DNA of 64,000 nt from JBAOHV01 sp963714875 (lineage in GTDB: Bacteria; Actinomycetota; Acidimicrobiia; Acidimicrobiales; Microtrichaceae): positions 1 through 64,000 of the forward strand of contig CAVQQI010000002.1 in the NCBI GenBank assembly GCA_963714875.1. Reading direction: 5' to 3'. The notes beneath the pieces are model-generated. The model ran no database searches and had not been told where the DNA came from. It saw only the letters and a program-made list of their open reading frames with translations. Below, piece by piece: positions 1 through 7,966 of the stretch. Both the position numbers and the translations under genes were made by a program. The first letter of the stretch is position 1. Each line of letters starts with the position of its first letter.

Positions 1-61
1 GGCTGAATGGGCGGGCACCGAATCAATCCGGCCTGCGCATTTGCCAGGCTAAGGCGAAGGG

Positions 62-379
62 ATCAAGACGACGGAAGCCAAGGAGCTTATCAGACGCTAT
101 AACGCAGGGAAGCGAGATTTTCGGAGAACCGACCTGAGCGGGGCCAAGCTGAAAAGGGCAAAGCTGGAAGGGGCCAACCTGAAGGGGGCCAACCTGAGTG
201 GAGCCGATCTGAGCAATGCCGAACTACGCTGGGCCGAGCTTCTTGAGGCCAACCTACATGAGGCCAACCTGAGCCATGCCAACCTGGAAGGGGCAAATGT
301 GGCACCTGGACAGCTTTCCTGGGAAGTGACCTTCGAACTCGAAGGTGCGACCATGCCCGACGGCACGAAGCACGAGTAA
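62..379 (+). CDS. Pentapeptide-repeat protein, start codon altered
   Basis: The frame encodes about 105 residues dominated by pentapeptide repeats of the A(D/N)L type (SGAKL, KRAKL, EGANL, KGANL, SGADL, SNAEL, HEANL, SHANL, EGANV). Such repeats fold into a right-handed quadrilateral beta-helix used as a scaffold; the biochemical role is usually unknown. The reading frame begins after a stop at 50-52. The first residues read IKTTEAKELIRRYNAG, where relatives would have MKTTEAKEL, so the expected ATG appears as ATC at 62-64. This may be a base error or a lost start. The C-terminal 25 residues leave the repeat. The 5' neighbour is outside the window. The next 165 bases (380-545) contain nothing I can support. 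Confidence 0.7.
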   Translation: MKTTEAKELIRRYNAGKRDFRRTDLSGAKLKRAKLEGANLKGANLSGADLSNAELRWAELLEANLHEANLSHANLEGANVAPGQLSWEVTFELEGATMPDGTKHE

Positions 380-545
380 GCAGCGGGGGCCGGCTGGTGG
401 GCGAGCCGGTGCACTTGGCCTTTGACGTGCCAGAGCAGAAGGAGGTGATTCTATACGATGATGGGCGGCAACAAGAGCCTAAGCGCCTATCCGGAAAATC
501 GATAAGACGCCACCTGCTTCTGCAATTCTGGGCTGTTGGCGAGGA

Positions 546-869
546 TTATGACCGGGCGGTCTGGAACAGTGCTTTCAATGCGACCACGACCATCGCTCCG
601 GCGACGAAGGCTGCCACATACCCCAGGATGTTCGTAATCTGAAGGCCGAGAACGGGCACGGTACTTAGCGCCGTTACGGAAAGACCAAACGCAATCGCAG
701 CCAGCAAAAACCTTTCCGTGTCTTCCCGGGTGACATTGAGAAGGCCGACGATCACACCCAGGATCGCCAACACCCAGACCACCCACTCAGCCTGAAAGAT
801 GTACCCCACGACCACAGCGAGTACCAGGCCGACAATAAAAGCCCATTTACCAACCATTTCAAGTTTCAT
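546..869 (-). CDS. Small membrane protein of unknown function
   Basis: This 107-residue protein is nearly all hydrophobic, with about four predicted membrane segments (residues about 8-25, 30-47, 55-75 and 80-102). The start is well supported: AGGAGG lies 5-6 bases before the ATG. I do not recognise a named family. A short polar loop (NVTREDTERF, about residues 45-54) separates the two halves. It is transcribed in the same direction as groEL, whose 3' end lies 224 bp upstream. An antisense frame over the same bases has no ribosome-binding site and is ignored. Confidence 0.7.
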   Translation of the reverse strand: MKLEMVGKWAFIVGLVLAVVVGYIFQAEWVVWVLAILGVIVGLLNVTREDTERFLLAAIAFGLSVTALSTVPVLGLQITNILGYVAAFVAGAMVVVALKALFQTARS

Positions 870-1037
870 TTTGACCTCCTGTGACTAAAAGAAACATTGG
901 GTGAGTATTGATGTGTACCGTTGAGACGGTGATGTGTATCATATATTAGAACACTTGTCCAGAAAGAAAGTTACGGGTTATACTTCGGGACAAAGCACCA
1001 GATGGAGGCGGACCGCAGGCCGCTGTTTTCAAGACAG

Positions 1038-1080
1038 GGGACGGCGGCCACGCCCCAGGCCGGGACGTGGCCCCCGTTCC
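1038..1080 (-). terminator. Imperfect inverted repeat downstream of groEL
   Basis: Two arms of 15 bases (1038-1052 and 1066-1080) pair with two mismatches around a 13-base loop. They lie just past the groEL stop on the minus strand. No T-run follows, so this may be a processing or non-canonical termination hairpin. Confidence 0.35.
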
Positions 1081-1093
1081 GCTTCGTTCCCGA

Positions 1094-2728
1094 TTAGTAT
1101 TCGGGCATGGGCGGCATCTGCGGTTTTTCTTTCTCCGGGATGTCGGTGATGAGCGCCTCGGTGGTCAGGATCATGGCCCCGATGCTGGCCGCGTTCTCCA
1201 CCGCACTGCGCGTCACCTTCACCGGGTCGATGATGCCCTGCTTCACCATGTTCACGTACACCTCGCGCAGGACGTCGTAGCCGACCTTCACGTCGTCTTG
1301 CTCCTTCTGCTGCCGGCGCACGTTGTCGACGATGACCGCCCCGTCCTTGCCGGCGTTGACCGCCAACTGGCGCATCGGCTCCTCCAACGCCCGCCGCACG
1401 ATGGCCACCCCCGTCTGCTCGTCGTCAAACTCCATCTTGATGTCGGCCAACGCCGGCACGGCGTTGATCAGCGCCACACCGCCACCGGGCACGATGCCTT
1501 CCTCCACCGCCGCCCGCGTCGCGCTCAATGCGTCCTCGACGCGGTGCTTCTTCTCCTTCAGCTCCACCTCGGTGCCGGCGCCCACGCGGATGATGGCCAC
1601 GCCACCCGACAGCTTGGCCAGCCGCTCCTGGAGCTTTTCCTTGTCATAGTCCGAGGTGCTGGCCTCGATCTCGGCCTTGATCTGGTTGATGCGGCCCAGG
1701 ATCTCCTTGCTGATGGCCTCGTCCTCGACGCCGACGATGGTCGTGTCTTCCTTGGTCGAGATGACCTTCACCGCCCGGCCCAGGTCGCTGAGCTGCGCCG
1801 TTTCCAGCTTGCGGCCCATCTCCTCGGTGATGACCTGCCCGCCGGTCAGTACGGCGATGTCCTGGAACATCGCCTTCCGCCGGTCGCCAAAACCGGGCGC
1901 CTTCACCGCCAGGGCGTTGAACACGCCCCGCAGCTTGTTCAGCACCAGCGTCGCCAGCGCCTCGCCGTCCACGTCCTCGGAGATGATGACCAGGTTCTTT
2001 CGCCCTGTCTGGACCATCTTTTCCAGCAGGGGGAGGATGTCCTGGGCCGACGAGATCTTTTTGTCGTGGATCAGGATCAGCGGATCCTCGAGCACCGCCT
2101 CCATCCGCTCCGGGTCGGTGACGAAATAGGGCGAGATGTAGCCGCGGTCGAACTGCATGCCCTCGACGTACTCGGTCTCGAAGGCCAGGCCCTTGCTCTC
2201 CTCGACGGTGATGACGCCGTCCTTGCCCACCTTCTCCATCACCTCGGCGATCAGCTCGCCGATCTCCATGTCGTTGGCCGAGATGGCGGCCACGTTGGCG
2301 ATCTCTTCCTTGGTGTCGATGTCCTCAGCCATGTCGCGCAGGGCCTGCACCACGGCCTCGGCCGCCTTGGCGATGCCGTTCTTGATCAGCATCGGGTTGG
2401 CGCCGGCGGCCACGTTCTTCAGGCCTTCGGTGACGATCATCTGCGCCAGCACGGTGGCCGTGGTGGTGCCGTCGCCGGCCACGTCGTTGGTCTTGGTCGC
2501 CGCTTCCTTGAGCAACTGGGCGCCCATGTTCTCCAACGGCTCCTCCAGTTCGATCTCTTTGGCCACCGTCACGCCGTCGTGGGTGATGGTCGGCGCGCCC
2601 CACTTTTTGTCCAGCGCTACGTTGCGGCCCTTGGGCCCCAGCGTGACCTTGACCGCGTTGGCCAGCGCATCCACCCCGGTCTTGAGCGCCCGTCGCGCAT
2701 TCTCGGAAAATACCAGTTGTTTTGCCAT
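1094..2728 (-). CDS. groEL: 60 kDa chaperonin GroEL
   Basis: This is a full-length 544-residue chaperonin (the family is usually 540-550). It forms the double-ring folding chamber and hydrolyses ATP with the GroES lid. The conserved nucleotide-binding segment VAGDGTTTATVLAQ lies at about residues 83-96, and the equatorial and apical domains are continuous with no frameshift. The C-terminus ends in MPPMPEY instead of the GGM-repeat tail of the E. coli type, which changes the chamber floor but is common outside Proteobacteria. It follows groES by 54 bp in the same direction, the usual groESL order. The ATG is preceded by GAGG about 10 bases upstream. A 564-residue frame on the opposite strand is only its shadow. 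Confidence 0.98.
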   Translation of the reverse strand: MAKQLVFSENARRALKTGVDALANAVKVTLGPKGRNVALDKKWGAPTITHDGVTVAKEIELEEPLENMGAQLLKEAATKTNDVAGDGTTTATVLAQMIVTEGLKNVAAGANPMLIKNGIAKAAEAVVQALRDMAEDIDTKEEIANVAAISANDMEIGELIAEVMEKVGKDGVITVEESKGLAFETEYVEGMQFDRGYISPYFVTDPERMEAVLEDPLILIHDKKISSAQDILPLLEKMVQTGRKNLVIISEDVDGEALATLVLNKLRGVFNALAVKAPGFGDRRKAMFQDIAVLTGGQVITEEMGRKLETAQLSDLGRAVKVISTKEDTTIVGVEDEAISKEILGRINQIKAEIEASTSDYDKEKLQERLAKLSGGVAIIRVGAGTEVELKEKKHRVEDALSATRAAVEEGIVPGGGVALINAVPALADIKMEFDDEQTGVAIVRRALEEPMRQLAVNAGKDGAVIVDNVRRQQKEQDDVKVGYDVLREVYVNMVKQGIIDPVKVTRSAVENAASIGAMILTTEALITDIPEKEKPQMPPMPEY

Positions 2729-2782
2729 TTCATATCACTCCTCTTGGTCATTCGTCCTTGATCATTGGTCCTTGGCCCTTGG

Positions 2783-3094
2783 TCATTCCAAGATGGCGAG
2801 AACGTCGCTCTCCTTGAGGATCAGGTACTTCTTGTCCTCCAGCTTGACCTCGGTGCCGGCGTACCTGGCATACAGCACCCGGTCGCCCTCGGCGACATCC
2901 ATGGGGATGCGCTTGCCGTCGTCGTCCTTTCGGCCCGGACCGACGGCGATGACCTTGCCCTCCTGGGGCTTTTCCTTGGCGGTCTCTGGCACGTAGATGC
3001 CGCTGGCCGTCATTTCTTCCTGCTCGGTGGGTTCCACCACCAACCGGTCTGCTAAAGGTTTGAGTTTGAGAACCATTTGCCTTTTCTCCTTCAC
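2783..3094 (-). CDS. groES: 10 kDa co-chaperonin GroES
   Basis: This 103-residue protein is full length for the family. It begins MVLKLKPLADRLVVEPTEQE after a short leader (MKEKRQ) that is probably read only if the upstream ATG is used; the second ATG at 3076 is the more conventional start. The mobile-loop region (about residues 20-40) and the final strand (DVLAILE) are typical. GroES caps the GroEL ring. It is first in the groES-groEL operon, 54 bp before groEL. The upstream region carries a plausible promoter, but I see no CIRCE element, so HrcA control is not supported here. Confidence 0.97.
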   Translation of the reverse strand: MKEKRQMVLKLKPLADRLVVEPTEQEEMTASGIYVPETAKEKPQEGKVIAVGPGRKDDDGKRIPMDVAEGDRVLYARYAGTEVKLEDKKYLILKESDVLAILE

Positions 3095-3125
3095 AAAGTG
3101 ATTTTGCTTGACACGACTATTTCCG

Positions 3126-3155
3126 ATTCTAGAACGATGTTTTCACGCTGCGCAA
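3126..3155 (-). promoter_or_regulatory. Possible groESL promoter
   Basis: On the minus strand a TTGCGC (-35 like, 3155-3150) and TAGAAT (-10 like, 3131-3126) are separated by 18 bp, about 35 bp before groES. The -35 match is weak. Confidence 0.4.
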
Positions 3156-3245
3156 CCATGAAACACCAGCCAAAGAGAAGCGGAAGAATCCGTTGTGCGG
3201 ACGGAAGCGAAGTTTCCATCTCTTTGACCATTTCATCACCCGATC

Positions 3246-4394
3246 TCAATAGCGGAACACTGCTGCAAGCGGAGCATGATCGGGCACCTGTTCTGGCTCA
3301 ACCGCGTAGACAGTTCCCCCGTTCAGAATGGACTGGATAGCAGCCAGGTCAAGGAGATCCTCGTCACCGGGCTCGGGATCCTGGTGCACGTGGATTGTGT
3401 TCGTGCTTGGGTCAAAATCGCCCCACACCTGAACACCGACGGCAACAAACAATATATCCACCTGCCCGTGATGCGCTGCCAGAACGGCCTCCTTCACATC
3501 GGCTGTGGTCTGTCCGGTACCGACTAATTGACTGTATTGAGCGGTCGCTTGTTCTCGTGCTTTCATGAAGGTAGGCTGCACGAGCGGCCAGGCTTGGGCA
3601 TGTAGTTCTTCGGGCGTTAGCTCCTCCGGGTTGCCTGGAATTCCCTCCTCCAGAAGATGAGGATATGAGTTTGCTTCTTTGTATAGTGGGAAGAGATACT
3701 CGACCCCTGCCAGCACGAGAGGTGACTGCCTGCCTGTGAACAAGTTGGGTAACCCATCGTCAATCTTACGGAACCAACGCAGAATCCTGTCTTTGGCTTC
3801 GTCGCCGATGTCATGACCATGAAACATAGCCATACGACTTCCCGTTCCCGATGATGCGCCGCTATGAGACTGTAACTGCTTGTCGAAACGCTCATATTGC
3901 AGCGCCTCGGCCATGCTTTCGGGCATACTTTCCAGGTCGATCTCATCCACTGTGTATCGGGTGCCTTCCAGCAGCCTGACTTGGTTCTGGCTAAGCGCCA
4001 GGATGTAAAAGTGGCCATCGCTGGCAAAGAAGGGCAGCAGCGGTTTCAGATGAAAACGGTTAGAGATCACCACCAGTTCCTCAAACGGGAGAGGAAGGCG
4101 ATAGGAATGAAACTCTTCTGCCGTAAAGAATACCGCCAAACCGTGGCTCTGGTACCGCCAGAAGCCCGGTTCCTGCAATAGGCGCTGAGCTGGCTTCAGT
4201 ATCTCCCGCACGTCCGGGGAGTGTAAGCCCTTGTCCAGCAAGCGTTCCTCCACCTCGCGAAGCAAATTCCTAAAGCGAATTGGGTCCTGTTCAGTTTCTC
4301 GCCCTCGTCGATGCGTAGGCATAAACAGCGAGACGTGCCAACCAGGATATCTGGTTAGAAAGGTCTTTAATTCCTCCTTGATTATTATGTCCAT
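3246..4394 (-). CDS. baeRF-type (eRF1/Pelota-related) protein
   Basis: This 382-residue protein resembles the bacterial archaeo-eukaryotic release factor (baeRF) family. An N-terminal segment (FLTRYPGWHVSLFMPTHRRG, residues about 13-32) is followed by the eRF1-like core with an RLLEGTRYTVDEIDL strand and ends in a domain with HHGQVDILFVAVGVQVWGDFD (residues about 305-330). That last domain matches the eRF1 domain-3-like fold these proteins share. Family members are proposed to act at ribosomes or in RNA quality control, but most are uncharacterised. The gene lies 151 bp upstream of groES in the same direction, and its ATG follows GGAGACTTTCTAT. A second, only distantly similar member lies at 46896-48014. 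Confidence 0.7.
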   Translation of the reverse strand: MDIIIKEELKTFLTRYPGWHVSLFMPTHRRGRETEQDPIRFRNLLREVEERLLDKGLHSPDVREILKPAQRLLQEPGFWRYQSHGLAVFFTAEEFHSYRLPLPFEELVVISNRFHLKPLLPFFASDGHFYILALSQNQVRLLEGTRYTVDEIDLESMPESMAEALQYERFDKQLQSHSGASSGTGSRMAMFHGHDIGDEAKDRILRWFRKIDDGLPNLFTGRQSPLVLAGVEYLFPLYKEANSYPHLLEEGIPGNPEELTPEELHAQAWPLVQPTFMKAREQATAQYSQLVGTGQTTADVKEAVLAAHHGQVDILFVAVGVQVWGDFDPSTNTIHVHQDPEPGDEDLLDLAAIQSILNGGTVYAVEPEQVPDHAPLAAVFRY

Positions 4395-4527
4395 ATAGAA
4401 AGTCTCCTTTTGTGGTTGTTATCTCGAATATGGTAAACAGAAAGCAGGCTAGCGAATAAGAATTCATGTGGCATGCAGCCGCCAAAATGGGTCGAGAGAT
4501 GAGCTCCCCAATCATCTGCGGCTTGAC

Positions 4528-4671
4528 CTAGTCCACCCTGATCTCGCGGTCGTCCAGCGACTTGCCGTTCAACGCACTGATGGCCGCCTGGGCAGCCTGA
4601 TCCGTGGCCAACTCGACGAAGGCAAAGCCCGTGGGCCGTCCGGTGTCGCGGTCGGTGATCAGGTTGTTCTC
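4528..4671 (-). pseudogene. Truncated RRM RNA-binding protein (C-terminal half)
   Basis: The frame reads NNLITDRDTGRPTGFAFVEL followed by ATDQAAQAAISALNGKSLDD and REIRVD. This is the second half of a bacterial single-RRM protein, with RNP-1 as GFAFVEL. The first half, with RNP-2 and the start (normally M-K-I-Y-V-G-N-L), is missing: a stop codon sits directly upstream at 4672-4674. An ATG at 4679-4677 with AGGTG before it still lies at the right distance, but opens a different frame that stops after six codons. An internal deletion of about 35 codons is the simplest explanation. Full-length relatives are cold-responsive RNA chaperones of 80-100 residues. Confidence 0.75.
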
Positions 4672-4736
4672 TCATACATTTTACACCTTTCACATCGTCT
4701 TTTAGGAGGAGGCGCAGCGGGGCTTGAGCTAGAAAG

Positions 4737-4766
4737 AGCACCCAGACTGGCAAAAGCCTGGGTGCT
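4737..4766 (-). terminator. Hairpin in the leader of the RRM remnant
   Basis: A perfect 9-bp stem (AGCACCCAG / CTGGGTGCT) closes a 12-base loop. On the minus strand it is followed by CTTTCT. It lies between the promoter at 4812-4840 and the RRM remnant, so it looks like a leader attenuator or an RNA-stability hairpin. Confidence 0.5.
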
Positions 4767-4811
4767 AATCTTCTTTGATTGTACCAGATTCTTACTTCAT
4801 CCCACGCTGAT

Positions 4812-4840
4812 ACAATACCACAGGTGCCAAGTTTTGTCAA
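4812..4840 (-). promoter_or_regulatory. Sigma-70-like promoter of the RRM remnant
   Basis: TTGACA (4840-4835) and TATTGT (4817-4812) are separated by exactly 17 bp on the minus strand, about 135 bp upstream of the RRM start region. The next 237 bases (4841-5077) show no gene. Confidence 0.55.
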
Positions 4841-5077
4841 GTTTCTGTATGGGTATGGCACAAGCCGTTGCTGATCTGCTGATCGAAAGGAGCCTCGAAC
4901 ATACTCCGTGTCGCCCAGCTCACAGGTCTACAGTGGTGTTGATCCATTGTAGCTCGTGATGCGTGTATTACCAATTCGTAGGGTTACAGGCAATTATGAT
5001 CACATTCCATTGTAACTAGGCGATTGTATCGTTGTGGGAAACTGGCAATGTCTTGGTCTGCCCACTGAGCCCGCGAC

Positions 5078-6456
5078 CTAGACGTGATTGCGCAGCATCA
5101 GCTTGGGATACGGATGGAGATACACCTGCTGGTGCACCCACTCGGGCACCGGATGGCGGTTGAGGTGATGCTTGAGCAACGTCAGGGGCACGATCAGCGG
5201 CAGCAGTCCCTGCCGGTAGTCCTCGATCAGGCTCAGCAGTTCTTGCTTGTCCTCGCTTGAGAGGTGATTCTTCAAATACCCCATCAGGTGCTGGAGCACG
5301 TTCACATGCTTGCCCCGGGTACCCATCACAGCTAGGCCTTCCATGAGTAGGGCACCATACTCGGCGGTCAATTCGTCCCAGTCCCGCTTGCCAGCATCGG
5401 CGACGAGGCGGCCCATGTCAGTGTAGTGCTTCGGGCTGTGGGCCATGAGGGTGAGCTTGTGGGCGGTGTGGAATTTGACCAGGCCGCCGGGGGTCGGCTC
5501 CTGGGTACGGATGGAGGTACACCTGCTGGTGCACCCAGTCGGGCACCGGATGGCGGTTCAGGTGATGCTTGAGCAACGTCAGCGGCACGATCAGCGGCAC
5601 CAGCCCCTGCCGGTAGTCCTCGATGAGGCCCAGGAGTTCTTGCTTGTCCTCAGCTCGAGAGGTGATTCTTCAGGTAGCCCATCAGGTGCTGGAGCACGTT
5701 CACATGCTTGCCCCGCGTACCCATCACAGCTGAGGCCCTCCATGAGCATGGCCCCATACTCGGCTGTCAGTTCGTCCCAGTCCCGCTTGCCCGCGTCGGC
5801 GACGAGGCGGCCCATCTCGGTGTAGTGCTTGGGGCTGTGGGCCATGAGGGTGAGCTTGTGGGCGGTGTGGAACTTGACCAGGCCGCCGGGCGTCGGTTCC
5901 TCGTCCAGCATCTCGGTCCAGCGGTAGTAGGCAAAGACCCGCTCGATAAAGTTCTCGCGCAGCGGCATGTCGTTGAGCCGGCCCTCCTCTTCCAGCGGCA
6001 GCAGGGGGAAGCGGTTCATGACCTCGCGGGGGAACATGCCCGTGCCGTTTCTCTGCGCCATTCCATGCTCATTATACACTTTCACACGGAATAAGCCTGA
6101 ACTTGGCGAATCCTTCTTGAACACGAATCCGTGGAGCCCGATGGCAGCCAATTCTTCCACACGCTGCCGCGCCCAGGCGATCATGGCTTCCGTATGGTCT
6201 GTGCCAGACTTGGGCGCGATCAGGCGTGGGCTCTCTGCCTGTCACCCACCAGGCGCAGGCTCTCGCGTGGGATGGGCAGCCCCATCTCGACCTCGGGACA
6301 GACCGGCACCCACTCGACAAAGTAGCCCAGCGTGCCGGTCAGATACCGGTCCAGTTTGTGCCCGCCATCAAAGCGCACCTGCTCTCCAAGCAGGCAGGTG
6401 CTGATCCCAAGACGAATCGTCGGTCCCTCGATGGGATGCTGCTCTTTGTCTGACAT
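5078..6456 (-). pseudogene. DUF523-DUF1722 fusion (RudS/YbgA-like), disrupted
   Basis: Starting at 6456 (AAGGAGG before the ATG), the protein begins MSDKEQHPIEGPTIRLGIST with CLLG next, then VCPEVEMGLPIPRESLRLVGD: the DUF523 (TudS-type, Fe-S desulfidase) domain. A frameshift near 6235 leads to PRLIAPKSGTDHTEA and then FKKDSPSSG, and the DUF1722 domain follows (FAYYRWTEML, AHSPKHYTEMGRL, LTLLKHHLNRHPVPEWVHQQ). DUF523-DUF1722 fusions (RudS) remove sulfur from 4-thiouridine in tRNA; DUF1722 alone is YbgA, encoded beside photolyase in E. coli. The DUF1722 region is present twice in tandem: the distal copy (5078-5505) is intact, while the proximal copy (5506-5906) has two 1-base insertions. The usual third Fe-S cysteine (SPSCG) is serine here. 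It sits 53 bp after the SGR gene. Confidence 0.75.
5109..5906. repeat. Tandem duplication of about 397 bp in the DUF1722 region
   Basis: Bases 5109-5505 and 5506-5906 align over their full length with roughly 90-95% identity by eye. Differences are scattered, mostly at codon third positions, plus extra single bases in the second unit near 5660 and 5728. Synonymous divergence suggests either two strain variants joined in assembly or an old duplication. Confidence 0.85.
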
Positions 6457-6509
6457 CTGTTCCTCCTTCCAGGTCACGGGGCCTGCCCCAGCATGCGGGG
6501 CGGTGTCGC

Positions 6510-6985
6510 TCAGGAGCCTTCAAGCCGGTAGTCAGCCGGCGTACCCCACTGCTCCACGCGACGGTAGCGACGCTGGCGGCGCGGAAAAGTGAATCCGGAT
6601 CGGCGCGCCATCCAACTCCGGGTGAGCGGCAAAGAGGGCGCGATCGCCATAGCGAAAAGCCTCCAGCACCAGCGGTAGCTCACGCCGGAAGATGGCGTAC
6701 CGCCAACCGGCAGTGCCAAAGACGAGTCCGCCGCTCACATGGCAATAGACGTGCAGTGCAGGACCATCGTCGTCTTCCCGCCACTCGGCCATTACCTCGT
6801 CGCGCATCAGGCGCGTGTACCAACCGGAAATCTGCCGCCGATCATAGTCCAAGCCCTACCGTCAGGAACAGGTCACCCGTCGTGTCAGAGTGGGTCAGGG
6901 TGTAGCGCCGGGGCATCACCGGACCCTCAGCAGTCAGTCCAGCGCCCAGCCGGACGTGCAGTTTCCCGGGCTGTAGACGGCTCAT
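6510..6985 (-). CDS. Staygreen (SGR) family Mg-dechelatase homologue, frameshifted
   Basis: Three frames joined give a protein of about 158 residues: MSRLQPGKLHVRLGAGLTAE..., then PRRYTLTHSD, then after an extra G near 6852 GWYTRLMRDEVMAEW, LHVYCHVSGG, YAIFRRELPLVLEAF and PELDGAPIRIHF, and after a second shift near 6590 RYRRVEQWGTPADYRLEGS. These blocks match plant SGR (PRTYTLTHSD, GWYNRLQRDEVVAEW, LHVHCHISGG, YYIFRKELPVVLKAF, VECWG). SGR removes Mg from chlorophyll a, and bacterial homologues from Anaerolineae are known to have this activity. The gene starts 77 bp after heliorhodopsin and ends 53 bp before the RudS-like gene, on the same strand. The two 1-base shifts may be consensus errors, because all motifs are otherwise preserved. 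Confidence 0.85.
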
Positions 6986-7062
6986 GGCTTTCCCCAACCT
7001 TCTGTGTCAGTCCCTCCTGCCCTTGAGGCAAGGAGGGACAGACGATTCCCACCAGTACGGCT

Positions 7063-7869
7063 CTAGACCGGTGCCAGCGTCCCGGCAAAGATCATCCAGG
7101 CCAGCGCGGTCTTGGCCAGCAGGCTCAGCACAATATAGAACCGCTCGCCGAACAAATAGTTCTTCCACGGCCCCACCTTCTTGTACTGCAGGAACATGTT
7201 GATGGCAAAGATGTTAAAGAAGACAAAGATGGTGGGGATGATGGCATAGACAAAGGCGGGCGGCTTTGCATCAGAGGAAGACAGGGAGCCCAGAAAGTAC
7301 CAGATGATGACGATCCAGGGAACGATGCCGGCGATACAGCCATAGATAAAGGCCCGCCAGTCGGTCTTGTCCGTCCTCTCGTTGTGCAGCTCCATCATGA
7401 TGCCAAAGAGGTTCATAGCGGCGTTGACGCCGAATATCGCGATCAGCGCGCCCAGATCCCAGACACCCACCAGCAGACCGATCAGGACGATCATCAGTGA
7501 AGAACTCAGGGCATACTCGTAGAAGCGGATGGGGTTCATACCCTTCTTGAGGTTCTTGACATAGCCCCGGTAGCCAATGCTAGCCAGGTAAAAGTGGGCG
7601 ATGGCCGATAGCAGCAGGAATGCGGCAATGGCCGGGCCGAACCGCAGCTCGTAAAACAATTGCGGGTCGGGTGTCAGGGAAAGCGTATCGGTGTTAAAGC
7701 TCAAAAAGTTGGTATAGATGGGATAGGTCGTGGCGTTGCTCAGGACGATCATCAGGATGCCCTGCACCAGGTGGAGGAAACCCATGATCAGGTTAAAGCG
7801 ACGTAGTCCCAGGAACGTCTTTTCCGGTGCGTCTACAACGTTGGTCGATGCGATAGATTCTGCAGACAT
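7063..7869 (-). CDS. Heliorhodopsin
   Basis: This is an intact 268-residue protein with seven hydrophobic segments. The last carries SLLAKTALAW with the retinal Schiff-base lysine at K253. Helix 1 reads LRRFNLIMGFLHLVQGILM (about 22-40), helix 3 has the likely counterion E118 in RFYEYALSSS, and helix 4 reads VNAAMNLFGIMMELHNE. These are heliorhodopsin hallmarks and differ from type-1 rhodopsins, which have DxxxK in the last helix. Heliorhodopsins place the N-terminus inside the cell, have slow photocycles and do not clearly pump ions; links to photolyase and light-stress regulation have been reported. The ATG follows GGAGAGAAG. It heads a same-strand cluster with SGR and RudS-like genes. No carotenoid-cleavage gene is visible in the window. 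Confidence 0.95.
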   Translation of the reverse strand: MSAESIASTNVVDAPEKTFLGLRRFNLIMGFLHLVQGILMIVLSNATTYPIYTNFLSFNTDTLSLTPDPQLFYELRFGPAIAAFLLLSAIAHFYLASIGYRGYVKNLKKGMNPIRFYEYALSSSLMIVLIGLLVGVWDLGALIAIFGVNAAMNLFGIMMELHNERTDKTDWRAFIYGCIAGIVPWIVIIWYFLGSLSSSDAKPPAFVYAIIPTIFVFFNIFAINMFLQYKKVGPWKNYLFGERFYIVLSLLAKTALAWMIFAGTLAPV

Positions 7870-7966
7870 TTCACTTCTCTCCTTTTTCTGTCTTTCATGG
7901 TTACTGTGGTACCTACCAAGCCAAGTGGCCTGGATTCCACAAACTGGTGTACTACCCGATACGGGT

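Noticed and set aside
1067..2761. 564-residue plus-strand frame
   Set aside because: It is antisense to groEL, histidine/aspartate/leucine-rich low-complexity, with no ribosome-binding site; a shadow of GroEL codon bias.
3095..3245. CIRCE operator before groES
   Set aside because: No TTAGCACTC/GAGTGCTAA inverted repeat is present.
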